The notes below the pieces were generated by a model. That model saw nothing but the letters and a program-made list of their open reading frames with translations. It did no database searches and was not told where the DNA came from. Shown one piece after another: positions 1 through 8,984 of a DNA stretch of 64,000 nucleotides; position 1 is the stretch's first letter; every line of letters begins with the position of its first letter. Origin of the DNA: Micromonospora rubida (GTDB lineage: Bacteria; Actinomycetota; Actinomycetes; Mycobacteriales; Micromonosporaceae); NCBI RefSeq assembly GCF_009908295.1, contig NZ_JAAALO010000005.1, positions 419,077 to 483,076 on the forward strand, in the 5' to 3' direction. The position numbers and the translations under genes are program-made.

Positions 1-311
1 GGCCCCCACAGGTCGGGCCACCGGTGCACGATCATGGCCCAGCCGGTGGCGGCGGCGGAGACCGAGCCGCCGACACCGGCGGCGGCCATGATCCAGGCGG
101 CCGGGTGGGCGCGGCGCAGGAGGGTGAGCCACGCGACCACGCCGTAGACGACGCCCACCACCAGGTCGACCAGGGAGTAGAGCAGCCACGGGTGCCACGG
201 CGGGGCCGCGACCCACCAGGCGAGCACCGTCCCGGCGGCGAGCCCACCGGTGATGGTCAGCACCGTCCACGCCGCGACGGGGCTACGCCGGTCGCCGCCG
301 GGACTCGTCAT
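1..311 (-). CDS. Partial membrane protein, possibly the N-terminus of a sensor histidine kinase
   Basis: The reading frame starts at the ATG complementary to 309-311 and runs off the left edge, so about 103 residues are visible. They begin MTSPGGDRRSP and then form three hydrophobic segments rich in Ala, Val, Gly and Trp (near residues 13-33, 42-62 and 70-92), separated by short charged turns such as LLRRAHP. Such N-termini are common in actinobacterial membrane histidine kinases, with a pattern like YGVVAWLTLLRR. No catalytic domain is visible, so the kinase assignment is only an inference. Confidence 0.55.
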   Translation of the reverse strand, partial: MTSPGGDRRSPVAAWTVLTITGGLAAGTVLAWWVAAPPWHPWLLYSLVDLVVGVVYGVVAWLTLLRRAHPAAWIMAAAGVGGSVSAAATGWAMIVHRWPDLWG

Positions 312-539
312 GCCGAACCTCCGCAACTGACCGGCCCCGGTTCGGCGCGGCCGGCCCGGGTCCGCGTGGCACGTATCTTGCCGTGCCAGGGTGTTCGGTG
401 CCACCGCGCATTCGCCGCCGGATCGGCGTCGAACGCGCGGGTAGCCGGACCCGTGGCGTCCCCGACGGTACGAGTCGTGACTCGACCGTCGACTCTCCGC
501 GCGCCCACCCACGGCAGGGCCGCAGAGCGTCAGGCCACG

Positions 540-2300
540 TCAGAAGCTACTGACCAGCTTCACGAACGCGTCGTCGATCTTCGCCGTGTCGCGGGCGTCG
601 AACGCCTTGCCCGCGGACGCCTTGGCGATCCGGTCCAGGGTCACGAAGTCGGACTGCTCGTCGAACGCGATGCAGAAGATCTTGACCGGACGCTTCGGAT
701 CCAGCGCGACATCCTGAAGCAGCCGGGCGAGCCTGGTGTCCTTGCTGTATTCGTTCTTGCCGTCCGTCAACACGACCACCGCGTTGATCCGGGACTCGTC
801 ATAGTGGTCGAGCATGTAACGGTGTGCCGCCCGTACGGTGGCGTACAACGCGGTGCCGCCCTCGACATGGAGACTGCTGATCTTCCTGGTGAGCGCCTTC
901 TGGTCGAACGCCGACAGTCGGATCTCCTCGCTGTAGGGCGATTTCGGCCGCTGACTCGTCTCGGACGAGAACGACCAGAGCGCGACCTGGTCCTCGGAGT
1001 TCAACAGGCCGAAGCCCTTTGCCGCTGCCGCGGTCGCCACCTGGAATCTGCTCTGGTCACCGATCTTGGCGTTCATGGAACCGGACGTGTCGACGGCGAC
1101 AAGGATGTTCGCCTTCTTGCGCAGCGTGCCCCAGCCGGTGAGGATCGCCTTGACCACACTGGGATTCGGCGGGTCGAAGTAGGTGAGATCGGCCGCCCCG
1201 CGCCCGCCGACGGAGGCGACCAGCGGGTCGGACGCGTTCCGCTCGTGGTCACGGAAACCGAGCCGGCTGAAGCTCCGCTGCTGTGCCGGCGCCTGGAGGT
1301 ACTCCAGAAAATCGGCGGCGGCGGCACGCTGCTCCGCGTCGGCCGAGGGAAGGACCACGTACGGGTGGTCGAGGTTGAACGTGCCCTCCTTCGGATACAG
1401 CGCGACCAGCGGGACTTTGGGCTTCTCGCCCCGGGTCGGACTCAACTCCCCCTCGTTGTACTGGTAGACCAGCTCCTCCTGCGTCACGATCGCGCTCACG
1501 TCGGTCGGGGCCGACGTGCCGGTGCCGGACAGATCCGCCTCGGCGAGGTTCTTCAGCAGGTCCACCACGTCGTCGCTGTAGTGGGACACATTGGCCTCGA
1601 TCCGGCGGACGAACTGGGTCACCCTCGGATTCGCCAGGTCGCTCTCGGTCAGGTCACTGGCCCGGTTGATGGCCGCGTAGTACGTCGCGATGATGGCCGC
1701 CAACCCGGAGGTGGACAGGTTCGGGTTGACCTTGCCGAAGGTGAACCGCCCCCACTCGGGGCGGCCGAAGGTGGCCCAGCCCGTCCGCCCGGACAGGCCC
1801 AGGACCTCGCCCCAGCCGAGCGGCCCCTGCCGCTGGAGAAGCTCCCCCTTCGGGCGCGGCAGGGCGATGACCAGCGGGCTGTTCGCGATCGACGGGTATT
1901 TTCCGGAGGTCTGTGCCGGGCGCCCGGCGGCCTCGTCGAGCAGCTTCAACTGCCCGGTCCACAGGGTCGACGTCGGCAACCACACCTGCGGTCGCGGGAG
2001 GCCGGGCTGCTTGGCGGCCCAGTCGCCGGCCAGCGCGTCCGTCGCCGCGCCGGAGGTGAGGCCACGTACGGTCACGGTCGCGCAGCGGCCGTCGAACCGT
2101 CGATCGCTCTTGTTGTAGCGCTCGGCCAACTCGCCGAGCAGTACGTCCTTCTCGACCGATGAGCTGACCTCCAGCGGCGTACACCCGCCGTCCGCCGCCG
2201 GCCGGACGAACAGGTAGGCCGCCGCGATGACCGCGACTCCGGCAACGATGGCTGTGGTGTACGGCAACCACGGCCGAGCGTTCGGGCGACCTGCAACCAT
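540..2300 (-). CDS. Membrane-anchored extracellular solute-binding/von Willebrand A domain protein
   Basis: The 586-residue protein starts at an ATG preceded by GGAGG at 4 bases. A single membrane segment at about residues 13-33 is followed by a periplasmic-binding-protein-like domain (about 45-370) and then a C-terminal VWA domain (about 395-586). The VWA domain carries the metal-dependent adhesion site DTSGSM near residue 400 and a later TDG motif. Proteins of this composite type are usually annotated as substrate-binding and VWA domain proteins and are exported with the bulk outside the membrane. The ligand is unknown. It stands alone, facing left, with a gap of more than 200 bases on each side. 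Confidence 0.85.
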   Translation of the reverse strand: MVAGRPNARPWLPYTTAIVAGVAVIAAAYLFVRPAADGGCTPLEVSSSVEKDVLLGELAERYNKSDRRFDGRCATVTVRGLTSGAATDALAGDWAAKQPGLPRPQVWLPTSTLWTGQLKLLDEAAGRPAQTSGKYPSIANSPLVIALPRPKGELLQRQGPLGWGEVLGLSGRTGWATFGRPEWGRFTFGKVNPNLSTSGLAAIIATYYAAINRASDLTESDLANPRVTQFVRRIEANVSHYSDDVVDLLKNLAEADLSGTGTSAPTDVSAIVTQEELVYQYNEGELSPTRGEKPKVPLVALYPKEGTFNLDHPYVVLPSADAEQRAAAADFLEYLQAPAQQRSFSRLGFRDHERNASDPLVASVGGRGAADLTYFDPPNPSVVKAILTGWGTLRKKANILVAVDTSGSMNAKIGDQSRFQVATAAAAKGFGLLNSEDQVALWSFSSETSQRPKSPYSEEIRLSAFDQKALTRKISSLHVEGGTALYATVRAAHRYMLDHYDESRINAVVVLTDGKNEYSKDTRLARLLQDVALDPKRPVKIFCIAFDEQSDFVTLDRIAKASAGKAFDARDTAKIDDAFVKLVSSF

Positions 2301-2666
2301 TGGTCCTCCAGCGTGTCGGCTGACGGTGTCGACATCGAGCCATCTTCATCGTGATGATGCTGGTCACGACGGGTGCGGGGAGCCCCGAGGAGGATGCGGG
2401 CGAGGCTCCACGTACGACAGCGGCCAGCCGGGATCCGATGCCCCGACCGAATGCCTTGCCGTGCTGTCTTACCCTGCCACGATCCCGCTGTCCAGCCGAA
2501 GCCTGAACCACCTCGCCGAGCCTATCCGTCACCACCGCCGGCAGCGTCGATCCCCCGCTGGCGGCGTCTCGATTCCGGCGGCCCCGATTCGCGGACGGCC
2601 GACTGACCCTGCACGACACCTTGGACAGAACGACTCGCGTTCGGCCAACCCGAGCCGCGGTGCGCC
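2301..2666. other. Intergenic region without a supported gene
   Basis: This 366-base gap lies upstream of the solute-binding/VWA gene. Open frames exist on the plus strand, but their composition is Arg/Pro-rich and they look like nothing known. The region presumably holds the promoter of the VWA gene. I see no clear hairpin or repeat. Confidence 0.5.
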
Positions 2667-3233
2667 CTACCTCATGGAACTGAGCAGCCCGATCTCCGGC
2701 CGCAGGGCGCCGTCCTGGCCCAGCGACAGGAAGTCGGCCTCGACCTCGGCCCGCTTGAGCACACCCGCCCGCACCGCCTGGTAGCGCACGGCTGACCAGA
2801 GGAAGACGTCGAGGTTGTCGAAGCGGGTGTCGCCCTCGACGACCTCCTCCTCGTGGAACCAGAGGCCGACCTGCCCGTCGGTGAGCACCACGTAGAGGCT
2901 GCCGCTGCCGTCGGCGCCGATCGAGTAGACGTCGTCGTCGGTGAGCGCCGTCTGGTAGTCGGCGTCGAGGATCCCGCAGTCGTTCGCGGCGAAGTCGAAC
3001 CCGTAGGACCAGTCGTACACGTCCAGGAACTGAGGCATGCGCCCGGACCGCACGCGGCGGTCGAACCCCGCCAGCGCCGTGGCGGCCGATGGCGGGAGGC
3101 GGTCGAGCATCGGCGCCACCGGCCGGGTCTCCACGGGGACGGTGACGGGAGAACGGCCGGAGAACCACCGTACGAGGTCGGCGTCGAGATCGCGTTCGAC
3201 GTAGCCGGTCAGGTCATCAGGGGTGAGCGTCAC
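2667..3233 (-). CDS. Small acidic protein of unknown function, possibly SUKH (SMI1/KNR4)-like
   Basis: A GTG-started frame encodes 188 residues with no signal peptide or membrane segment. The C-terminal half has a pattern resembling the beta-rich core of SMI1/KNR4 (SUKH) proteins: YSIGADGSGSLYVVL, then GQVGLWFHEEE, then FDNLDVFLWSAV. SUKH proteins often act as immunity proteins against secreted nucleases, but no toxin gene is adjacent. The family assignment is a pattern judgement and could be wrong; a plain hypothetical protein is the alternative. Confidence 0.6.
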   Translation of the reverse strand: MTLTPDDLTGYVERDLDADLVRWFSGRSPVTVPVETRPVAPMLDRLPPSAATALAGFDRRVRSGRMPQFLDVYDWSYGFDFAANDCGILDADYQTALTDDDVYSIGADGSGSLYVVLTDGQVGLWFHEEEVVEGDTRFDNLDVFLWSAVRYQAVRAGVLKRAEVEADFLSLGQDGALRPEIGLLSSMR

Positions 3234-3337
3234 CGGCGGATGCTAACCGGGACCTACGACGCGCCCTCGCCGGGAAGCAGCGGGGCCTGAACCACTCATC
3301 CCCGAGAGTCACCGAGGGCAGTCCCGTCAGCGTGTGC

Positions 3338-3368
3338 GTCCCCGGCCGGTTTTCGTCCGGCCGGGGAC
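3338..3368 (-). terminator. Terminator-like hairpin downstream of the intrinsic-factor-like gene
   Basis: Twelve perfectly paired bases (3338-3349 with 3357-3368) enclose a 7-base T-rich loop about 75 bases past the stop of the leftward gene at 3442. The stem is almost all G-C and there is no long U tract, as is common for actinobacterial terminators. Confidence 0.55.
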
Positions 3369-3441
3369 GGTGATCACAGGGTCGGACGAGGCGCGGCCAG
3401 GGTGTGCGCCCTGTGGTGGCCGGTGGGGAGGGCTCTGGTCA

Positions 3442-4842
3442 TCAAGCGCCGTAGCGGAGGTAGGCGACGTCACCCACGGTCACCGTCGCGCCGCGCGAGG
3501 CCGCGGCGAGGCTGCCGCCGTCGCGGGACACCTTCCAGGTGTTGGTGCTGGTGTTGGCAAGGCCGTCGATCGCGGTGATGGTGCCGCTGCCCGAGCCTGG
3601 GGTGACGCTGGTGACGCAGCCGGCCGGGGTGGCCGCGGTCTGGGCTGCGGACAGGACGGTGCCGAGCGTCGTCGTGGCGGCGGTCGGGGTGAAGGTGACG
3701 GCGCAGGGTTTGACGGTGGTGCCGTTGTCGACGATGACCGTGAGCTTGGCCGGGGTGCCGCTGGTGAATCCGCTCGCGGCGACCCAGCGCGGTGCGCCGC
3801 TGGTGGTGGGGGTCGGAGGCGCGGCGGTGAAGCCGCCGCCACCGAGGGCGCGGACGGCGTCCACCGAGGCGTACCCGGACGGGCTGGTGTCCGATGGCAG
3901 GTACTTGAAGCCTCCGCCGGTGAGCTGCTGGGCGCGGAGGAAGTCGACGGGGGTCTTTCCGGCCGCGGTGGTGAAGTCGGCGCCCTGGTTGGCGATGCCG
4001 CAGGCGTTGAGGCCGGACACGGCCCAGCCGTTGGAGTCGGTGTTGACGCCGAACATCGAGTTGAACGCGCCCGTGGTGTTCGCGAGCTTGCTCTTGAGGA
4101 AGTTCTTGGCCTGGACCACGTCGGTGTCGGTGTTCGGCACGCCGGCGGTGCAGAGGGCTGCCATGGCGGCGCCGGTCATGTCGATGTCGCTGGCGGTGGC
4201 GAGTTCGGTGGGGTTGCCCTCGGCCTGGCTGTAGTTCCAGCCGCCGTCGTTGTGCTGGTTGTTGCGGATCGTGGTGACGGACAGGCCGAGCAGCCGCTGG
4301 GGCACGCGGGCGGCGCCGGTCTGGGTTTTCGCGCCGGCCAGGGCGAGCACCGCGAACACGGTGCCGTTGAAGTTCGCCGGCGGCCCGTAGTAGCCGACCG
4401 CGCTCGACTGCCAGTAGCCGGTCACGTCGGCGATGAGGTTGCGAGAGGCGGCGACGCGTGCGGGGTCGATGCCGGCGGCGTAGGCGTTGAGCACCCCGCG
4501 CTCGTAGTCGGTGACGACGGGTGAACCGCCAGGCCAGGATGCGGCGGACAGGTGGTTGCGGTACACGGTGCGGGCGTTCTTGCTGGTGTCGCCGCCCGGG
4601 TAGACATCGACCGGGTGGGTGCCGGCCGGGGCGAACGCGGTGAAGGCCCACTCCAGCGACAGTCCGCTACCGGCGTAGCTGCCGTCGGCGGCCTGCAGCG
4701 TCCTGAGGTAGGCGACGCCGTTGTTCTTGGCGGTCGTGATCTGGGCCGGTGTGGACGTGGCCTCGGCCGGCGCCGCGGTGACCGCAACGAGGGCGGTGGC
4801 GGCCAGCGCTGTCAGGGCGAGGGTGGTTGGTCTGCGGCGCAT
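3442..4842 (-). CDS. Secreted intrinsic-factor/transcobalamin-like protein (alpha/alpha barrel plus DUF4430-like domain)
   Basis: From the ATG at 4842, which has GGAGGAG 7 bases upstream, the product has 466 residues. A signal peptide ending near APAEA (about 1-30) is followed by alpha/alpha-barrel repeats of the prenyltransferase/squalene-oxidase kind (about 35-350). These contain repeat turns such as LQAADGSY, NDGGWNYS and LTGGGF. A C-terminal beta domain (about 365-466) matches the DUF4430 pattern: TVIVDNG, ITAIDGL, NTWKVSRDGG and VGDVAYLRYG. Human intrinsic factor and transcobalamin have the same order, barrel then DUF4430-like domain. A cobalamin riboswitch lies in its own leader, and an ECF operon is divergent from it. 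No membrane anchor is visible, so it is probably released or loosely held. A B12 or corrinoid ligand is inferred. Confidence 0.8.
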   Translation of the reverse strand: MRRRPTTLALTALAATALVAVTAAPAEATSTPAQITTAKNNGVAYLRTLQAADGSYAGSGLSLEWAFTAFAPAGTHPVDVYPGGDTSKNARTVYRNHLSAASWPGGSPVVTDYERGVLNAYAAGIDPARVAASRNLIADVTGYWQSSAVGYYGPPANFNGTVFAVLALAGAKTQTGAARVPQRLLGLSVTTIRNNQHNDGGWNYSQAEGNPTELATASDIDMTGAAMAALCTAGVPNTDTDVVQAKNFLKSKLANTTGAFNSMFGVNTDSNGWAVSGLNACGIANQGADFTTAAGKTPVDFLRAQQLTGGGFKYLPSDTSPSGYASVDAVRALGGGGFTAAPPTPTTSGAPRWVAASGFTSGTPAKLTVIVDNGTTVKPCAVTFTPTAATTTLGTVLSAAQTAATPAGCVTSVTPGSGSGTITAIDGLANTSTNTWKVSRDGGSLAAASRGATVTVGDVAYLRYGA

Positions 4843-4967
4843 CGGGGTTCTCCTCCAGTTCGGGGCGCGACTCGGCCTCGAACCGGACCCGGGCACGGCG
4901 GCGACGGATGCGACGGAACGGGACGGGCCGGCCCCAGGGCGCGGGGGGCGGATTCCGTGGTGGTACG

Positions 4968-5090
4968 TCGCCGCGTGGGTGTTCGGGCTCGGGCGGTTGG
5001 CCGCCCCTACCGTTGCGCGTCAGCCCCGGGCTTTGACCGGGTTCCCCCGCGCGTCGACGATCGGGACGCTACGGCATCGATTCCCGTCTG
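4968..5090 (-). ncRNA. Cobalamin riboswitch (leftward)
   Basis: On the minus strand, the leader of the intrinsic-factor-like gene contains the conserved cobalamin (B12-box) core. It reads GGGAA, then a short stem whose loop contains GGTCAAAG, then GGCTGACGCGCAACGGT, a GC-rich hairpin, and GAGCCCGAACACC. The upstream stem elements lie near 5050-5090. It sits about 125 bases upstream of the start codon. B12 binding normally lowers expression of the downstream transport genes. The exact borders are estimated. Confidence 0.8.
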
Positions 5091-5124
5091 GCTGTTGTGC
5101 AGTCGACACCGGCCAACGATTGAC

Positions 5125-5252
5125 TTGGGCGAAGGTCTTGTGTTGCCATGAGGCGCTCCAGCAACCAGGGGAAGCCGGTCAAATTCCGGCACTGGCCCGC
5201 AGCCGTGGGTCCCGTAAGGGACGAGTCGGATTACCTGGCTGGATGTGTCACG
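5125..5252 (+). ncRNA. Cobalamin riboswitch (rightward)
   Basis: The plus strand shows a clear cobalamin riboswitch. GGGGAAGCCGGTCAAATTCC is followed by GGCACTGGCCCGCAGCCGTG, a hairpin around GTCCCGTAAGGGAC, and the closing GAGTCGGATTACCTGGC. It ends about 90 bases before the ATG at 5344. It should make the five-gene operon respond to cobalamin. The two riboswitches are divergent, with only about 35 bases between the cores as drawn. Confidence 0.9.
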
Positions 5253-5343
5253 TCAGCGTCGTCGAGGTCACGGCGCGGGCATCGCGCCGGCGTGCCGGCT
5301 CGGCGTCCGCGGGTGCGCCACGTACCCCCCGGAAGAGTCCACC

Positions 5344-8046
5344 ATGCCGATCCCCGCTCGCCGGTCGTCCCGGCTCTGGGCATCACTCGCCACACTGATC
5401 ACGCTCGTCGGCACCACGGTCGTGGTATCCGTACCGGCCGCTGCCGACCCGCTCGACTCGTGCACGCCGGCCAGCGGCGCCATCGTCGCGGTCGACTTCC
5501 GCCCCTGGGGCGGCCAGGTGCTGCGGGGCTGCGACATCACCCCGACCACCGGGTTCGACCTGCTACACGAGGCAGGTTTCACCACCACCGGGACCGTCCA
5601 CGACGGACCGGGCTTCATCTGCCGGATCGGCAGCGCCGACTTCGACGCGGGCACCCGGTACCCGAAGCCTGACCAGGAGGCGTGTGAGCTGACGCCGCCC
5701 GCGACCGCTTACTGGTCCTACTGGTTCGCCGTGCCCGGTCAGCAGGCCTGGGCCTACAGCCCCTTGGGCGCCATGGCGAAGGTGCCCGGCCCGGGCGAGG
5801 TGCAGGCATGGGTCTACGGCGGCACTGACATCGGAGGAAGCACCGGTCAGCCGTCCTTCACGCCGGATGAGATCCGCGCCGCCGGTACCACGCCCACTCC
5901 GACCGCCACCCCCACCGCCGGGCCGGGCGACCCGGGTGCCCAGCCCACCCCGGCTCAGGTCGCAGCGGCGGCCTCGTACCTGGTCGGGAAGCTGACCGAC
6001 GGCGACCACGTGTACGACGCCGACTGGGAGAGGATCGACTTCACCCGCACCATCGCCGTGGCCACCGCGCTCGCCGCGTCGGGCGGACAGGATGCCGTGC
6101 TGACGAAGATGCTCGACTATCTCGCCGCGCACGTCGACGCCATGGTCTTCCCCGATGGCACCGCCGCGCCACCCCATCAGTACAGCGCCGCCAGCCTGTC
6201 GCTGCTGGCCACGATCACCCGTGGTGATCCGCGCGCGTTCGGCGGACGTGACCTGCTGGCGGTGTTGACCGACCGGGTCTGCGCCGCGCCTGACCCGCTG
6301 GCGGGCTGCACGGCAAAGGGAGACTTCGCCGGCTCCTTCTCTCCGTTGACCCACTCCCTGGCGCTGCTGGCGCTGCGCCGCGCCGGGGTCACCCCGCCGA
6401 CGTCCACGGTCGAACGGCTCGTGCAGTGGCAGTGTGCGGGCGGCGGGTTCGCCGATTCCCTGATCAGCCCCGGTGAGCTGTGCACGCAGGACCCGACGAA
6501 CACCGGCATGGCGCTCCTCGCGCTGACCGCCCTCGGCGGCCACGACGCGGTGATCACCGCCGCGATCTCGTACCTGACCGCAGCGCAGCAACCGGACGGC
6601 GGCTTCCTGCCCTATGTCGGCGCTGCCGGGCCGGAAACCTACGTCACGGCTATCGCGGCGCAGGGGCTGATCGCGACCGCCACCACGCGGCCGGCCGCCG
6701 CGGCGGGTGCCTTCCTCGCCGCCCGCAGCACCGACGACGGAGGGCTCGCGGCGGACCCCGGGAACACCCAATCCGATCTTGTGGTGACCTCGGGTGCCGT
6801 TGCCACCCTGGCGGGGCGCAGCCTTGCCGCGCTGGACCACCCGCTCGGTAGTGAGCCGCCACAGGGCCCGACGCCCGACCTCGCCAAAGGGGTGGACTGG
6901 CTCGTCGCGCCGAAGCAGCTCATCGACGGCCGATACCACGAGTCCTTCCCTGGCCACCCTGACTTCGGCTTGTCCATCGACGGGGCGTTCGCCCTGGCGG
7001 CGACCGGCCGGGAAGACGCGAAGCTACGCGCGATCGCCGAGTTCATCCGGGGCGGAGGCAAGGTCGGCGACAGCGAGTTCACGGTGGACGGTTGGCTGGG
7101 GATCGACACCTCGTACCCTTCCGGTGGCGCGATCGGCAAGGTCGCCCTCCTCGCCCAGGTCACCGGCTACGATCCACGGACGTTCGGCGGCCACGACCTC
7201 GTAGCCGCCCTGCGCGACATCACCTGCACCGGCGTAGACGCCGCAGCGGGCTGCGCCGCGAAGGGGAACTACCGCTACGCCACCTCGGTGTTCTCCCAGG
7301 CTCTCGGGGTCATGGCGCAGGTGCGGGCCGGGCAGCGGCAGGACGCGACCTCACCGGTGGAGTACCTCAAGCAGCTTCAGCGCGGCAACGGCGCGTTCCC
7401 CAGTCTGATTCCCGCTGAGAGCAGCGGCGACGAGGTCGACAGCACGGCGATGGCCGCGATGGCGTTGGCGCTGCTGACTGACGACCCGGCTGCGACCGCC
7501 GCCGTCGACAGGGCCCTCGCCTGGCTCGCAGCCCAGCAGAAGGCGGACGGTGGGTTCCCCGGTGCGGCCGGCAACTCGACCAACTCCACCGCGTTGGCCG
7601 TCCAGGGCCTGACCCTGCGTCGGTCCGCCTATACCCCGCAGATCGGCAAGGCGGTGGCGTTCCTCGCCGGGCAGCAGAACCCCGACGGCGGGTTCAACGT
7701 CACCTCCGGCGGCCAGCCCGGCTCCGACGTGCGCGCCTCGACGCAGGTCATCAGTGGCGCCACCGGGCTCTCCTTCGGTGACCTGCTCCGCGACGTACAC
7801 GACGGGGGTGACCCCACACCTTCGCCATCAGCCTCCGTGTCGCCGTCGCAGTCCGCCGGGTCACCGCCGGCATCCGGCGGCCCGGGACCTGGCACGGCAG
7901 CACCGGGTGGTGCCATGCCGGTCACCGGCCTTCCGCTTGTGATGATGGTGGTGGCGGCGGCCGCCGCGATCATCGTGGGTGTCGTTCTACTACTGCTCGC
8001 CCGCCAGCGGCGCCGGGACGACGGCGCGCTCGGGAACGCGTCATGA
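5344..8046 (+). CDS. Surface-anchored intrinsic-factor-like protein (DUF4430-like domain plus two alpha/alpha barrels)
   Basis: The ATG at 5344 follows GGAAGAG and gives 900 residues. A signal peptide (about 1-35) is followed by a beta domain (about 36-175) with VAVDFRPWGG, TTGFDLL, FICRIG and AYWSYW. This domain is closely related to the next gene's product and looks DUF4430-like. Two consecutive alpha/alpha-repeat regions follow (about 190-500 and 510-825), with barrel motifs QQPDGGF, NSTNSTALAVQGL and QQNPDGGF. The C-terminus has a Pro/Ser linker, MPVTG at 858-862, a membrane segment and RQRRR, which together form an LPXTG-like sorting signal. It is the first gene after the riboswitch and overlaps the next by ATGA. 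Its role is probably cobalamin capture at the cell surface (inferred). Confidence 0.8.
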   Translation: MPIPARRSSRLWASLATLITLVGTTVVVSVPAAADPLDSCTPASGAIVAVDFRPWGGQVLRGCDITPTTGFDLLHEAGFTTTGTVHDGPGFICRIGSADFDAGTRYPKPDQEACELTPPATAYWSYWFAVPGQQAWAYSPLGAMAKVPGPGEVQAWVYGGTDIGGSTGQPSFTPDEIRAAGTTPTPTATPTAGPGDPGAQPTPAQVAAAASYLVGKLTDGDHVYDADWERIDFTRTIAVATALAASGGQDAVLTKMLDYLAAHVDAMVFPDGTAAPPHQYSAASLSLLATITRGDPRAFGGRDLLAVLTDRVCAAPDPLAGCTAKGDFAGSFSPLTHSLALLALRRAGVTPPTSTVERLVQWQCAGGGFADSLISPGELCTQDPTNTGMALLALTALGGHDAVITAAISYLTAAQQPDGGFLPYVGAAGPETYVTAIAAQGLIATATTRPAAAAGAFLAARSTDDGGLAADPGNTQSDLVVTSGAVATLAGRSLAALDHPLGSEPPQGPTPDLAKGVDWLVAPKQLIDGRYHESFPGHPDFGLSIDGAFALAATGREDAKLRAIAEFIRGGGKVGDSEFTVDGWLGIDTSYPSGGAIGKVALLAQVTGYDPRTFGGHDLVAALRDITCTGVDAAAGCAAKGNYRYATSVFSQALGVMAQVRAGQRQDATSPVEYLKQLQRGNGAFPSLIPAESSGDEVDSTAMAAMALALLTDDPAATAAVDRALAWLAAQQKADGGFPGAAGNSTNSTALAVQGLTLRRSAYTPQIGKAVAFLAGQQNPDGGFNVTSGGQPGSDVRASTQVISGATGLSFGDLLRDVHDGGDPTPSPSASVSPSQSAGSPPASGGPGPGTAAPGGAMPVTGLPLVMMVVAAAAAIIVGVVLLLLARQRRRDDGALGNAS

Positions 8047-8984
8047 TCCGCCGCGTCGGTGTCGCGCTCGCCGCGCTGCAGGTCGCCGTCGTCATCCTGG
8101 TGGCGCCTGCACCGGCGTCCGCCGCACCACTGCCGGTCGGGCAGTGCACCACCACGTCCGGGGTGATCCTCGCGGTGGACTTCCGGCGGTGGGGTGGGCC
8201 GTTGACGCGTTCCTGCGGAACCACTCCGACCACCGGCTACGAGCTGCTCAACCAGGGCGGCTGGAAGACCACCGGGACCCAGCACGACGGCCCCGCGTTC
8301 ATCTGTCGCATCGGCTACGCCGGCTTCGACAACGGCACCCGGTACCCGACCGCGGCCGATGAGAAGTGCATTCTCACCCCACCGGCGAGCGCCTACTGGT
8401 CGTACTGGCACGCCGACCCGGGTTCGAACGCCTGGCAGTACAGCCAACTCGGTGCGATGAGCTATCGGCCGAAACCCGGCAGCGTCGACCTGTGGATCTT
8501 CGGTGGGACGAACATCGGGGGTACCGAGGGCCTGCCGACGTTCAGCCCGGACAGCGTCCGCGCCCACAACGCCACCCCGGTCGCCACCGGCCCGCCGGCC
8601 GCCGGCCCGAAGCCACCCGTACCCGCGCCGGGACAGCCCTCGCGTCCCGGTGCGACCGCCACCCCGCCGGGCGGACCTCGACCTTCGGCCGGAGGAACCG
8701 TGACACCCAGCGCTGCTGCCGCCACCGCGTCCGTCACCGGGTCGCCGTCGGCGGCGCCCAGCGCGGTTCCCTCTGGTGATGGTGCTGGTGATCAGGCAGC
8801 AGAGGGGCCGACCGTGGTGGACGCGGCGCCCACCCGGGCCGCGACGACCAACGATCGCGGTTCGGCCGGCCCACTGGTCGTCACGCTCGGCGCAGTCGTG
8901 CTGCTGGGCATCGCGGGCTTCGTCCTGGCGCGACGGCGTGGACGCCGCACCGGGGTGGACGCTGACGCCGCCGGCCCGCAGTGA
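8043..8984 (+). CDS. Membrane-anchored DUF4430-like domain protein
   Basis: The 313-residue protein has a signal peptide (about 1-27), one beta domain (about 28-170), a long Pro/Ala/Thr/Ser linker (about 175-270), a membrane segment near 280-300 and a basic tail (RRRGRR). The beta domain is a paralogue of the N-terminal domain of the preceding gene. They share VDFRxWGG, TTGYELL, HDGPAFICRIG, TPPASAYWSYW and W-YSQLGAM. It lacks the helical barrel and has no LPXTG-like motif. The gene overlaps both neighbours by four bases. In this setting it may be a second cobalamin-binding or docking lobe next to the ECF transporter. That function is inferred. Confidence 0.75.
   Translation: MIRRVGVALAALQVAVVILVAPAPASAAPLPVGQCTTTSGVILAVDFRRWGGPLTRSCGTTPTTGYELLNQGGWKTTGTQHDGPAFICRIGYAGFDNGTRYPTAADEKCILTPPASAYWSYWHADPGSNAWQYSQLGAMSYRPKPGSVDLWIFGGTNIGGTEGLPTFSPDSVRAHNATPVATGPPAAGPKPPVPAPGQPSRPGATATPPGGPRPSAGGTVTPSAAAATASVTGSPSAAPSAVPSGDGAGDQAAEGPTVVDAAPTRAATTNDRGSAGPLVVTLGAVVLLGIAGFVLARRRGRRTGVDADAAGPQ

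Noticed and set aside
2667..3233. A toxin-immunity pair based on the SUKH-like protein
   Set aside because: No secreted nuclease or polymorphic toxin gene lies on either side, so the pairing has no support.
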